DNA of 64,000 nucleotides. Origin: Pseudoxanthomonas kaohsiungensis (GTDB taxonomy: Bacteria > Pseudomonadota > Gammaproteobacteria > Xanthomonadales > Xanthomonadaceae). The first letter of the stretch is position 1, and every line of letters begins with the position of its first letter. The notes under the pieces were generated by a model. It searched no databases, had not been told where the DNA came from, and saw only the letters and a program-made list of their open reading frames with translations. This document shows positions 1 to 8,090 of the stretch, piece after piece. The DNA lies in NCBI RefSeq assembly GCF_010211765.1, contig NZ_PDWO01000001.1, forward strand, positions 372,001 to 436,000. The letters are read 5' to 3'. The position numbers and the translations under genes are program-made.

Positions 1-3000
1 GGCCGCGCTCCCGGTAGTACTCGTCGGCGCGGCGGTCGAGCAAGTCGTACACGACCGGGATCACCACCAGGGTCAGCAGCGTGGACACGATCAGGCCGCC
101 GATCACGGTCACCGCCATCGGCGAGCGCACCTCCGCGCCCGGGCTGCCGAACAGCGGCGCGATCGCCAGCGGCAGGAAGCCGAAGACCGTGCACAGCGTG
201 GTCATGGCGATCGGCCGCAGGCGCGAACGGGCACCCTCGACCAGCGCCGTGCGCTTGTCCACGCCCGCCTCGCGCAGCTGGTTGACCTTGTCGATCAGGA
301 TGATCGCGTTCTTGGTCACCAGGCCGACCAGCAGGATCAGGCCGATGAACACCACCACCGACACCGGGGAGCCGGTGAGGAACAGGGCGCCCACCGCGCC
401 GACCAGCGCCAGCGGGATGGTGAACAGGATCACGAACGGATGCAGCAGGGACTCGAACTGCGACGCCATCACCAGGTAGACAAGGAACACGGCCAGGCCG
501 AAGGCGAACAGCAGCGAGTTGAGCGATTCGGACAGTTCCTCGCCCTGGCCGCCGATGTGCATGCCCACGCCCGCGCCCAGCGGGTTCTCGGCCACCATGC
601 GTTCGACCTCTTCCACCGCCGTGCCCAGGTCGATGTCGCGCAGGTTGGCCGAGACGATCGCCACGCGCACCTGGTCGGCGCGGTGGATCTCGCTCGGACC
701 GGTGGTGGAGACCACGTCGGCCACCGCGGCCAGGGTCACCGGGCGGCTGCTCCCCGGATTGACGATCAGGCGGCGGATGCTCTCCACCGACGTGCGATCG
801 TCCTTCTGGGCGCGCACCAGCACGTCGATCTTGCGGTCGCGGAAGCTGTAGCGCGTGGCCACTTCGCCGCGCACCTTCTTGACCACCACGTCGGCGACCT
901 GGCGCGTGGTCAGGCCCAGCGAGGCGGCGCGCTCCTGGTCGAAGCGGATCTGGATTTCGGGGAAGCCCTGCTCCACGGTTGAGGTCACGTCGGCGTAATG
1001 CGGGTTGGCGCGCAGCAGCGCCGCCAGCTTCTGGCCCGCGTGCTCGATGCCGGCCAGGTCCTGGCCACGCAGTTCCACCTCCAGCGGCGTGGACGAACTC
1101 AGCAGCTGCGGCCGGCTGAAGTCGACCTGCACCGCGGGCTGGTCCTTCAGCGTCGCGCGCAGCGCCTCGGTGGTGCGCGCCTCGACTTCGGCGTTGCCGC
1201 CGTTGGCCATGACCACGGTCAGCTTGCCGATGTTCTCGCCGCTTTCGGTCGGGTTGGCGTCCAGCCGGGTACCGCTGCCGCTGACGCCGTACAGGCTCTG
1301 TACCCCCTCGGCGCCGGCGTGCTTCTGCTGCAGGCTCCGCACCAGCGCGTCGGTCTGCGCCAACGGCGTTCCCGGCGGGAGCTTGACCGTCATTTCGAAG
1401 CGGTCCTGGGCCAGCTGCGGGATCAGGTCCGCGCCCAGCTGCGGGACGACCAGCAACGCGGCGACGAACGCCGCCCCGGCCAGCCCGAGCACGCGGCCCG
1501 GGCGGTCCAGTGCCCCCGGCAGCAGTTTCATGTAACCCGACTCGGCACGGTGGTACGGCGACATGGCCAGGTCACTGGCCTTGCGCATGACCGGGCCGAC
1601 CACCGCCACAAGCCCGCGCCAGGCGCGGACCAGCAGCCAGGCCACGCCGAGGAAGGCGCCACGGATGCCGGCTCCGAGCCCGCGTCCGGTGGCTGCCATC
1701 GGCTTCTGCCAGCGCGACGCGGGGCGCCACTGCGGATGCGGGGCCTCCTCGGGGAACGCCAGCGGCGGCCGCCCCTTGAGCGAGCTGAGCATCGGGATCA
1801 GCGTCATCGACACGACCAGCGAGATGGCGATGGCGATCGCCACCGTCAGCGCTTGGTCGCGGAACAGCTGCCCGGCGATGCCCTGCACGAATACCAGCGG
1901 CAGGAATACCGCGATCGTGGTCAGGGTCGAGGCGACCACCGCCATGCTCACCTCGCGGGTACCGGCGATGGCCGCCTCCAGCACGCCCAGGCCGCGTTCG
2001 CGCGCCTTGGCGATGCTTTCCAGGACCACGATCGAGTCGTCCACCACCAGGCCGGTGGCCAGCGCCAGGCCGCCGAGCGACATCACGTTCAGGCTCAGGT
2101 CCAGCTGGTCCATGAAGAAGAACGTGGTGATGATGGAAACCGGCAGCGACAGGCTGATCACGAACGTGCTCCAGCCGTCGCGCAGGAACAGGAAGATGAT
2201 CAGGATCGCCAGCATGCCGCCGATCACCGCGTCCTTCTTGACGTCGGCGATGGCGTGCTCGATGAACAGCGACTGGTCGTCGATGATGGTCAGCTCGACG
2301 TCCGGCGGCACCTGCTTCTTCAGCTGCTCCAGCCGCGCCTTCAGCGCCTTTGCAGTGGCCACGGTATTGGCGTCGCCCTCCTTGTAGATCGCCAGTTCGA
2401 CCGCTTCCTTGCCGGCCAGGCGGATCACCGCCTCGCGCTCCTTGAAGCCCTGGCGCACGTCGGCGACGTCCTTCAGCCGCACCGGCATGCCGCCGGCGAC
2501 CGCGCTGCTGCCGCCACCGGACGAGGCGCTCTGCACCGAAGCCGCGGCCGCCAGCACGCTGGCGTCGCCGGAGGCGGCGGCGATCGCCGCCATCTGCTGC
2601 GCCGCCGAGCTGGCCGCGTTGTCGCCGCCGCTCTGGGTGGTGACCAGCATCTCGCGGATCTCGTCGACCGAGGCGAACTGGTTGACCGTGCGCACCAGGT
2701 AGCGCTGCGAGCCTTCCTCCAGGCGGCCGCCGGAAATGTTGATGTTCTCCTGCTGCAGGCGCTGGATGACGGTGTCGATCGGCAGGTTCAGCTGCGCCAG
2801 CTTCTGCTGGTCGATGTCGACCTGGATCTCGTCCTCCAGGCCGCCGCCGACCTTGACCGCGGCCACGCCGGCGACCGGCTCGAGCTTCTTCTTGAGGTCC
2901 TCGTCGGCATAACGGCGCAGCTCGGTGAGCACGCGCACGCTTTCGCCTTCGGTGGTCGAATCGGCGTTGCCGGACAGCGCGACGCGCAGGATCGGCTCGG

Positions 3001-3457
3001 TCGACGGATTGAAGCGCAGCAGCACCGGCGCCTTGGCTTCCAGCGGCAGGAACTGCGCCAGCAGCTCCATCTTGTCGCGGACCTCCAGGCTGGCCTGGTC
3101 CATGTCCGTGCCCCAGGCGAACTCCAGCACCACGTCGCTCTGGCCGGTGCGCGAGACCGACTTGAGCTTGCGCAAGTTCTTGACCACGCCGACGGTCTCT
3201 TCGACCGGCTCGGTGATCAGGGTTTCGATCTCCAGCGGCGCCGCCCCGGTGTACTCGGTGCGCACGGTGAGGGTCGGATAGCTCAGGTCGGGCAGGAGGT
3301 TGACCTTGAGGCTGTTCAGCGAGATCAGGCCGAACAGCACCATGGTCACGGTGATCATCGCGATGGTCACGCGACGCCGGGTGGAGAACTCGACCAGTCC
3401 CCCGCCCAGCCTGCCATCCCCTGCCGCGTCGTGCGGCGCGTGGTCGGGAGCGCTCAC
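1..3457 (-). CDS. RND multidrug efflux pump, inner-membrane permease (C-terminal end cut by window edge)
   Basis: This is an HAE1/AcrB-type proton-driven drug exporter of the inner membrane. About 1152 codons are visible, and only the extreme C-terminus, after ...DRRADEYYRERG, lies outside the window. The proton-relay residues are present: the Asp pair in TM4 (LVVDDSIVVLES) and the Lys of TM10 (LVTKNAIILID). The start is a GTG at 3457 that overlaps the TGA of the upstream adaptor gene (GTGA), so the two are translationally coupled. An Ala/Ser/Gly-rich low-complexity insert (about 2495-2645) interrupts the first porter region. The outer-membrane channel gene is not in the window. The family call is secure; the substrates cannot be read from the sequence. 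Confidence 0.93.
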   Translation of the reverse strand, partial: MSAPDHAPHDAAGDGRLGGGLVEFSTRRRVTIAMITVTMVLFGLISLNSLKVNLLPDLSYPTLTVRTEYTGAAPLEIETLITEPVEETVGVVKNLRKLKSVSRTGQSDVVLEFAWGTDMDQASLEVRDKMELLAQFLPLEAKAPVLLRFNPSTEPILRVALSGNADSTTEGESVRVLTELRRYADEDLKKKLEPVAGVAAVKVGGGLEDEIQVDIDQQKLAQLNLPIDTVIQRLQQENINISGGRLEEGSQRYLVRTVNQFASVDEIREMLVTTQSGGDNAASSAAQQMAAIAAASGDASVLAAAASVQSASSGGGSSAVAGGMPVRLKDVADVRQGFKEREAVIRLAGKEAVELAIYKEGDANTVATAKALKARLEQLKKQVPPDVELTIIDDQSLFIEHAIADVKKDAVIGGMLAILIIFLFLRDGWSTFVISLSLPVSIITTFFFMDQLDLSLNVMSLGGLALATGLVVDDSIVVLESIAKARERGLGVLEAAIAGTREVSMAVVASTLTTIAVFLPLVFVQGIAGQLFRDQALTVAIAIAISLVVSMTLIPMLSSLKGRPPLAFPEEAPHPQWRPASRWQKPMAATGRGLGAGIRGAFLGVAWLLVRAWRGLVAVVGPVMRKASDLAMSPYHRAESGYMKLLPGALDRPGRVLGLAGAAFVAALLVVPQLGADLIPQLAQDRFEMTVKLPPGTPLAQTDALVRSLQQKHAGAEGVQSLYGVSGSGTRLDANPTESGENIGKLTVVMANGGNAEVEARTTEALRATLKDQPAVQVDFSRPQLLSSSTPLEVELRGQDLAGIEHAGQKLAALLRANPHYADVTSTVEQGFPEIQIRFDQERAASLGLTTRQVADVVVKKVRGEVATRYSFRDRKIDVLVRAQKDDRTSVESIRRLIVNPGSSRPVTLAAVADVVSTTGPSEIHRADQVRVAIVSANLRDIDLGTAVEEVERMVAENPLGAGVGMHIGGQGEELSESLNSLLFAFGLAVFLVYLVMASQFESLLHPFVILFTIPLALVGAVGALFLTGSPVSVVVFIGLILLVGLVTKNAIILIDKVNQLREAGVDKRTALVEGARSRLRPIAMTTLCTVFGFLPLAIAPLFGSPGAEVRSPMAVTVIGGLIVSTLLTLVVIPVVYDLLDRRADEYYRERG

Positions 3458-4599
3458 TGCTTGCTACCGGCGGTCTTGGCGGCGGCGGCGTCGGCCACGG
3501 CCTTGGCCGGCGCCTCGGCGCCGATGACCTGCACCGCGCTGCCCTCGCGCAGCGCGACCTTGCCGGCGGTCACGACCTGGTCGCCGGGCTTGAGGCCCTC
3601 GCGGACTTCGATCCACTCCCCATCCACGTAGCCGACCTTGACCGGCACGCGCGCGGCCTTGCCTTCGCGGATCACGAACAGGGCGGGGTCGCCGTCGTCG
3701 AGCAGGCCCACGCGCGGCACCACCAGCGCATTGGGGCGCTGGTCGTAGTCGATGCGGATGCGGCCGAACATGCCCGGCTGCAGTGCGTCGCCGCCATTGA
3801 ACGCGCTGATCACGCGGAACGTGCCGCTGCCGGCGTCCACCACCGGCGCGACCCGGTCGACCACGCCTTCGAAGGTGCGGCCCGGCAACGCGTCGACCTG
3901 CATCAGCACCGGCTGGCCGGCCTTCATCGTCGCCAGCTCGCGCTCGGGCACGTTGAGCGTGGCTTCCAGGCGGGAGTCGTCGACGATGCGGAAGATCGGG
4001 GTATTGATCTGGACGAAGTTGCCGGGCTTGATCGAACGCGAGGCCACCACGCCGGCGATCGGCGCTGTCACGGTCGTGTACGAAAGCTCGAGCGTGGCCA
4101 TGTTGTACTGGGCACGCGCGTTTTCCAGGTCGTAGCGCATCTGGTCGACCTCGCCGGCGCTGATCAGCTGCTGGGCGACCAGCTGCTGCGCGCGGCGGTA
4201 GTTGTTCTCCAGCTTGCGCAGCTGGGCCTGCGCCTGGGCCACGGCCAGCCGCGCACGGTCCGGGTCGAGCCGGACCAGCGGCTGGCCGGCCTTGACCTGC
4301 TGGCCTTCCTGTACCAGCACCGCCAGGGCGACGCCGGAGGTCTTGGCCACGACCTGCGATTCGGCCAGCGGCTCGAGCGCGGCGGTGCCGGTGTAGCTGG
4401 CCGCGATCGGCCGGTTGGCCGCCTTCACCACCTCCACCGGGATCGCCTCGACTTCCGGCTCCTTGGCCTGGGCCTCGCCCGGGCCACCCTCCCCTTTCTT
4501 GCAGGCGGTCAGCGCGGTGGCAAGCACGAAGGCAACCGCAGCAGCGCGCATTCCGTGGCGCCGGCGGGGGGTATGGCGAGTGGCCATGGCGATATCCAT
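3454..4599 (-). CDS. RND efflux periplasmic adaptor (membrane fusion protein), lipoprotein
   Basis: This HlyD/AcrA-type adaptor links the inner-membrane pump to an outer-membrane channel. The N-terminus has a basic region, a hydrophobic stretch and a lipobox (ALTAC, Cys at about residue 33), so it is probably a lipoprotein. A lipoyl/barrel-sandwich half (VLVQEGQQVKAGQPLVRLD) is followed by a helical hairpin, the second half (TVTAPIAGVVASR) and beta-barrel and membrane-proximal domains. The length of 381 residues is normal. The annotated ATG is the longest form; ATG codons at residues 5 and 17 would both keep a signal peptide. It is first in an operon with the pump, with a 4-bp overlap. Confidence 0.92.
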   Translation of the reverse strand: MDIAMATRHTPRRRHGMRAAAVAFVLATALTACKKGEGGPGEAQAKEPEVEAIPVEVVKAANRPIAASYTGTAALEPLAESQVVAKTSGVALAVLVQEGQQVKAGQPLVRLDPDRARLAVAQAQAQLRKLENNYRRAQQLVAQQLISAGEVDQMRYDLENARAQYNMATLELSYTTVTAPIAGVVASRSIKPGNFVQINTPIFRIVDDSRLEATLNVPERELATMKAGQPVLMQVDALPGRTFEGVVDRVAPVVDAGSGTFRVISAFNGGDALQPGMFGRIRIDYDQRPNALVVPRVGLLDDGDPALFVIREGKAARVPVKVGYVDGEWIEVREGLKPGDQVVTAGKVALREGSAVQVIGAEAPAKAVADAAAAKTAGSKQ

Positions 4600-4623
4600 A
4601 TGAGTCGGTGGCAGGGGGTGTGA

Positions 4624-4653
4624 TCAGGTGTTGTATGCAAGTAGATCACCTGA
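4624..4653. promoter_or_regulatory. Candidate operator upstream of the efflux operon
   Basis: TCAGGTG (4624-4630) and its exact reverse complement CACCTGA (4647-4653) flank 16 nt that contain, on the minus strand, a -10-like TTGCATACA. The site lies 25 bp upstream of the adaptor start. Such a palindrome over a promoter is typical for TetR- or MarR-type control of RND pumps, but no regulator gene is in view and the site is inferred only from symmetry and position. Confidence 0.3.
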
Positions 4654-4728
4654 ACAGTCGCGCGCCATGCGCCGAAGGTCATGGATACCGGTGGCGCGCC
4701 TCCGTTCGACCGGGCGCACGGACGCAGG

Positions 4729-4758
4729 TTCCGGTCGCGTGAATGCTGAGGCTATACT
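4729..4758 (+). promoter_or_regulatory. Putative promoter of the cytochrome pair
   Basis: A good -10 hexamer TATACT (4753-4758) lies 18 nt downstream of a weak -35 (TTCCGG, 4729-4734), about 70 bp before the first cytochrome start. Confidence 0.4.
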
Positions 4759-4827
4759 GCGGCGGCTTCGTGACCGGCCCCGGCCGGCACGACCGCCCTA
4801 CTTCCGCGACCGACCCCGGACCACCGA

Positions 4828-5235
4828 ATGATGCGCCCGCTGCCGCTAGCCGCCTGCCTTGCCCTGGTCACCGCCCTGCCCTTCGCCGCCGTCGCCCAGG
4901 ATGCCGCCCAGCCGGCCGCCGCACCGGCCACCACCGAAGCCGCTCCCGCCGCTCCTGCTGCACCCGCCGCGGCGGGCGCCCTGGTCGGCGACCCGAAGAC
5001 CGGCCACCAGCTGACCTACACCTGCCAGGGTTGCCACGGCATCACCGGCTACAAGAACGCCTATCCGAGCTTCAAGGTGCCGCTGATCGGCGGCCAGTCG
5101 GCCGAATACCTGGCCCAGGCCCTGCACGAATACCGCGACGGCACCCGCAAGCACCCGACCATGCAGGCCCAGGCCCAGAGTTTCTCGGACCAGGACATCG
5201 CCGACATCGCCGCCTTCCTGTCCACCCTCAAGTAA
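4828..5235 (+). CDS. Periplasmic monohaem cytochrome c (c4/c553-like)
   Basis: This is an exported electron carrier of 135 residues. A signal peptide (about residues 1-23, ending AVAQD) leads into an Ala/Pro-rich linker. The haem-binding motif CQGCH is at residues 66-70, and a likely axial Met is at 112 (HPTMQAQ). The C-terminal helix (SDQDIADIAAFLSTLK) is typical of class I cytochromes of the c4/c5 type. It sits 13 bp upstream of a second cytochrome of the same build, and the two probably share a transcript. The redox partner is unknown; a terminal oxidase or peroxidase is possible. Confidence 0.9.
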   Translation: MMRPLPLAACLALVTALPFAAVAQDAAQPAAAPATTEAAPAAPAAPAAAGALVGDPKTGHQLTYTCQGCHGITGYKNAYPSFKVPLIGGQSAEYLAQALHEYRDGTRKHPTMQAQAQSFSDQDIADIAAFLSTLK

Positions 5236-5248
5236 GCAGCCGCCCCCA

Positions 5249-5692
5249 ATGACGACAGCCGTGACCGCCCAGCGTCTCGCCATCGCCCTGCTCGCCGCCC
5301 TCGCCCTGGCGGCCTGTTCCGGACAGGAAAGTTCCCACGCCCCCGCCGAAGGCGAGGCGCAAGCCACCCAGAGCTCGTCCGCCGGCCTGCCCGACGGCCG
5401 CGTCGCCATCGGCGAGCAGCTGGCCAATGCGAAGGGCAAGGCCACCGGCCAGAGCTGCATCGACTGCCATGGTCCGGACGGCAATGCGCCGATCGACTCG
5501 ACCTATCCCAAGCTCGGCGGCCAGTACGCCGACTACCTGGCCCATGCGCTGCAGCAGTACCGCAAGGAAGAGCGCCAGCACGCGCTGATGACCCCGCAGG
5601 CCGCCGGCCTGAGCGACCAGGACATCGCCGACCTGGCCGCCTTCTTCGCCTCGCGCCCGGGCCAGCTGCGCGACCTGCACGGCGTGCACTGA
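5249..5692 (+). CDS. Monohaem cytochrome c lipoprotein (c4/c553-like)
   Basis: This is the second small class I cytochrome of the pair, 147 residues long. The N-terminus ends in a lipobox (LAAC, Cys 23), so the protein is probably membrane-anchored, unlike its soluble upstream neighbour. The haem motif CIDCH is at residues 70-74 and a candidate axial Met is at 114 (HALMTPQ). The two neighbours share the pattern YPxxxx-GGQxAxYLxxAL and SDQDIAD, so they look like a duplication. A strong hairpin terminator follows. Confidence 0.9.
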   Translation: MTTAVTAQRLAIALLAALALAACSGQESSHAPAEGEAQATQSSSAGLPDGRVAIGEQLANAKGKATGQSCIDCHGPDGNAPIDSTYPKLGGQYADYLAHALQQYRKEERQHALMTPQAAGLSDQDIADLAAFFASRPGQLRDLHGVH

Positions 5693-5719
5693 GACACCGC
5701 GGCGACACCGGCTTCAAGC

Positions 5720-5743
5720 GAAGGCCCGCGCAAGCGGGCCTTC
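5720..5743 (+). terminator. Hairpin terminator after the cytochrome pair
   Basis: The stem GAAGGCCCGC / GCGGGCCTTC is a perfect 10-bp pair with a GCAA tetraloop, 27 bp after the cytochrome stop. The T-tract is short (TTCTCGTT). Confidence 0.7.
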
Positions 5744-5794
5744 TCGTTCCCGGGATAAATCGACCGAGAGCGCAGGCTCCGGATGGGGCCGCCA

Positions 5795-5890
5795 TGCCAT
5801 GCGGGTATGGCTTACCCCTCGGGACGGCATCCTGCCTTTACGAGGGGCCGTGGCACATCCCTGTGCCACTTGCGCCATACCCGCATGGCA
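5795..5890. repeat. Structured intergenic repeat, copy 1 (three-way-junction fold)
   Basis: A perfect 17-bp inverted repeat (TGCCATGCGGGTATGGC at 5795-5811, reverse complement at 5874-5890) encloses two further hairpins. Hairpin A pairs CCCCTCG (5815-5821) with CGAGGGG (5841-5847) and has an inner GGCA/TGCC. Hairpin B pairs GTGGCACA (5850-5857) with TGTGCCAC (5862-5869). The same internal sequence, with a different but still fully paired outer stem, recurs at 50072-50165. It lies between genes and encodes no convincing protein. Confidence 0.8.
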
Positions 5891-6202
5891 CGACGTCCCC
5901 GGGCGCTTCAACGCCGCAGCTTCGATCAGACAGGCGAAGCAACAAGCGACTCCGACAAGACGCGATGGGGCTTTTCGGTAGGGCGCGGGCTTGCCGGCGA
6001 CTCGGGCATCCTGGTCGCAGGGGTGCCTCTCGTGCCCACGCCATCGCGTCGCGGCCAGGTCGTCTCGACGAATGCACGACGATACCCCCAGGACGTGGTA
6101 CGCCACGGCCTGTGTCGCAGCCGATAACCCGGCCCGCTTCCGCGCTCGTCCATGGACAGTCTTGTCGACCGTCCGCTCACCGCGGCACGGCACAATGCAG
6201 GC
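5891..6202. other. Gene-free stretch with a degenerate repeat
   Basis: No credible gene was found here. From 5978 it carries a degraded copy of a GTAGGAGC...CTTGCCGGCGAC repeat (here GTAGGGCGCGGGCTTGCCGG) that is better preserved at 50238-50356. A -10-like CACAAT (6191-6196) lies directly before the ABC transporter start. Confidence 0.5.
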
Positions 6203-8083
6203 ATGGCCGCCTCCCCCGCCCCTTCGCCCAAGCCGCGCCGTGAACGCGGCAACCCCAGCCTGCGCGAACGCTTCGACGCGATGCGCAACCTGCCGCCGTT
6301 CCTGCGCCAGATCTGGCAAACCAGCCCCGGCCTGACCCTGACCAGCCTGGGCCTGCGCCTGCTTCGGGCCCTGCTGCCGGTGGTGATGCTCTACATCGGC
6401 AAGCTGATCATCGACGAGGCGATCCGCGTGGTCGGCCTCGACCTGCAGTTCGAGGGCCTCGGCCAGGCCCTGCGCGGCGGCGAACTCGACCACCTGCTGT
6501 GGCTGCTCGGGCTGGAGCTGGCGCTGGCCGTGGCCTCGGACCTGCTCGGCCGGCTGGTGAGCTACGCCGACGGCCTGCTCTCGGAACTGTTCACCAACGC
6601 CAGCAGCGTGCGCCTGATGGAACATGCGGCGACCCTGGACCTGGAGGACTTCGAGGACCCGGACCTGCAGGACAAGCTCGACCGCGCCCGGCGCCTGACG
6701 ATGAGCCGGATGAACCTGATGAGCCAGCTGTTCGGCCAGGCGCAGGACGCGGTCACCGTGGTCGCGTTCGCCGCCGGCCTGCTGGTCTATGCGCCCTGGC
6801 TGATCCTGCTGCTGGCCGTCGCCCTGGTGCCGGCGTTCATCGGCGAGGCGCACTTCAACGCGCTGGGCTACTCGCTCAACTACCAGTGGACGCCGGAGCG
6901 CCGCCAGCTCGAATACCTGCGCCAGACCGGCGCCAGCGTGGAAACGGCCAAGGAGGTGAAGATCTTCAACCTCCACCGCTTCCTGGTCGGGCGCTACCGC
7001 GCGCTGGCGGAGAAGTTCTACCTCGCCAACCGCGCCCTGGCCCGGCGCCGCGCCTTCTGGGGCGCGCTGCTGGCGGCCCTGGGCACGCTCGGCTACTACG
7101 TCGCCTACGCCTACATCGCGTGGCGCACGGTCACCGGCGACTTCAGCATCGGCGACCTGACCTTCCTCGCCGGCAGCTTCCGCCGCCTGCGGCAGTTGCT
7201 TGAGGGGCTGCTGGTCGGGTTCTCGCAGGTCGCCGGGCAGGCGCTGTACCTGGACGACCTCTACTCGTTCTTCGAGATCGAGCCGGAGATCGCCTCGCGC
7301 CCGGATGCGATCCCGGTGCCGCGGCCGATCGAGCGCGGCTTCGTGTTCGACAACGTCGGCTTCCGTTATCCGGGCGCGGACGGGTGGGCGCTGCGGGGCG
7401 TCGGCTTCGAGCTGCATGCCGGCGAAGTGCTGGCCCTGGTCGGGGAGAACGGCGCCGGCAAGACCACCCTGGTCAAGCTGCTGGCGCGGCTGTACGAGCC
7501 GGACGAAGGCCGCATCCTGCTTGACGGCCGCGACCTGCGCGACTACGACCTGGACGACCTGCGCGCCAACATCGGAGTGATCTTCCAGGACTTCGTCCGC
7601 TACCACCTCACCGCCGGCGAGAACATCGGCGTGGGCCGGATCGAGGCGCTGGACGATGGCGCACGCATCCGCGACGCCGCGCGGCAGGCGATGGCCGATG
7701 CGACGATCCAGGCGTTGCCGCTGGGCTACGACCAGGTGATCGGCCGCCGCTTCAAGAACGGCATCGACCTGTCCGGTGGCCAGTGGCAGAAGATCGCCAT
7801 CGCCCGCGCCTACATGCGCGACGCGCAGGTGATGATCCTGGACGAACCGACCGCCGCGCTGGATGCGCGCAGCGAGTTCGAGGTGTTCCAGCGCTTCAAG
7901 GAGCTCTCGCAGCGGCGCACCGCGGTGCTGATCTCGCACCGCTTCTCGAGCGTACGCATGGCCGACCGCATCCTGGTGCTGGCCGGGGGCCGGGTCGAGG
8001 CCAGCGGCACCCATGACCAGCTGATGGCCCAGGGCGGGCGCTATGCGGAGTTGTTCGAACTGCAGGCCGCCGGCTATCGTTGA
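6203..8083 (+). CDS. ABC transporter, fused membrane and ATPase domains
   Basis: This is a half-size exporter of 626 residues. The N-terminal part is a six-helix-type membrane domain. The C-terminal nucleotide-binding domain has Walker A GENGAGKTT (from about residue 414), signature LSGGQ (about 523), Walker B VMILDEP and an H-loop (ISHRF). The ATG at 6203 was chosen because the 17 residues encoded from an upstream ATG at 6152 look non-conserved and a -10-like CACAAT ends 6 bp before it. The pattern fits the MsbA/peptide-exporter-like group; the substrate is not evident. The gene for a sugar dehydrogenase follows after 7 bp. Confidence 0.88.
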   Translation: MAASPAPSPKPRRERGNPSLRERFDAMRNLPPFLRQIWQTSPGLTLTSLGLRLLRALLPVVMLYIGKLIIDEAIRVVGLDLQFEGLGQALRGGELDHLLWLLGLELALAVASDLLGRLVSYADGLLSELFTNASSVRLMEHAATLDLEDFEDPDLQDKLDRARRLTMSRMNLMSQLFGQAQDAVTVVAFAAGLLVYAPWLILLLAVALVPAFIGEAHFNALGYSLNYQWTPERRQLEYLRQTGASVETAKEVKIFNLHRFLVGRYRALAEKFYLANRALARRRAFWGALLAALGTLGYYVAYAYIAWRTVTGDFSIGDLTFLAGSFRRLRQLLEGLLVGFSQVAGQALYLDDLYSFFEIEPEIASRPDAIPVPRPIERGFVFDNVGFRYPGADGWALRGVGFELHAGEVLALVGENGAGKTTLVKLLARLYEPDEGRILLDGRDLRDYDLDDLRANIGVIFQDFVRYHLTAGENIGVGRIEALDDGARIRDAARQAMADATIQALPLGYDQVIGRRFKNGIDLSGGQWQKIAIARAYMRDAQVMILDEPTAALDARSEFEVFQRFKELSQRRTAVLISHRFSSVRMADRILVLAGGRVEASGTHDQLMAQGGRYAELFELQAAGYR

Positions 8084-8090
8084 CGGCCTT

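Noticed and set aside
998-3631. Long plus-strand frame of 877 codons
   Set aside because: It is antisense to the RND pump, whose motifs are unmistakable on the minus strand; the plus-strand product is rich in Arg, His and Gln with no fold signature.
5838-6243. Several short frames in both directions around the structured repeat, including a conserved antisense peptide MPSRGVSHT
   Set aside because: The shared peptide is explained by the repeated DNA element; no ribosome-binding site or protein-like composition supports translation.
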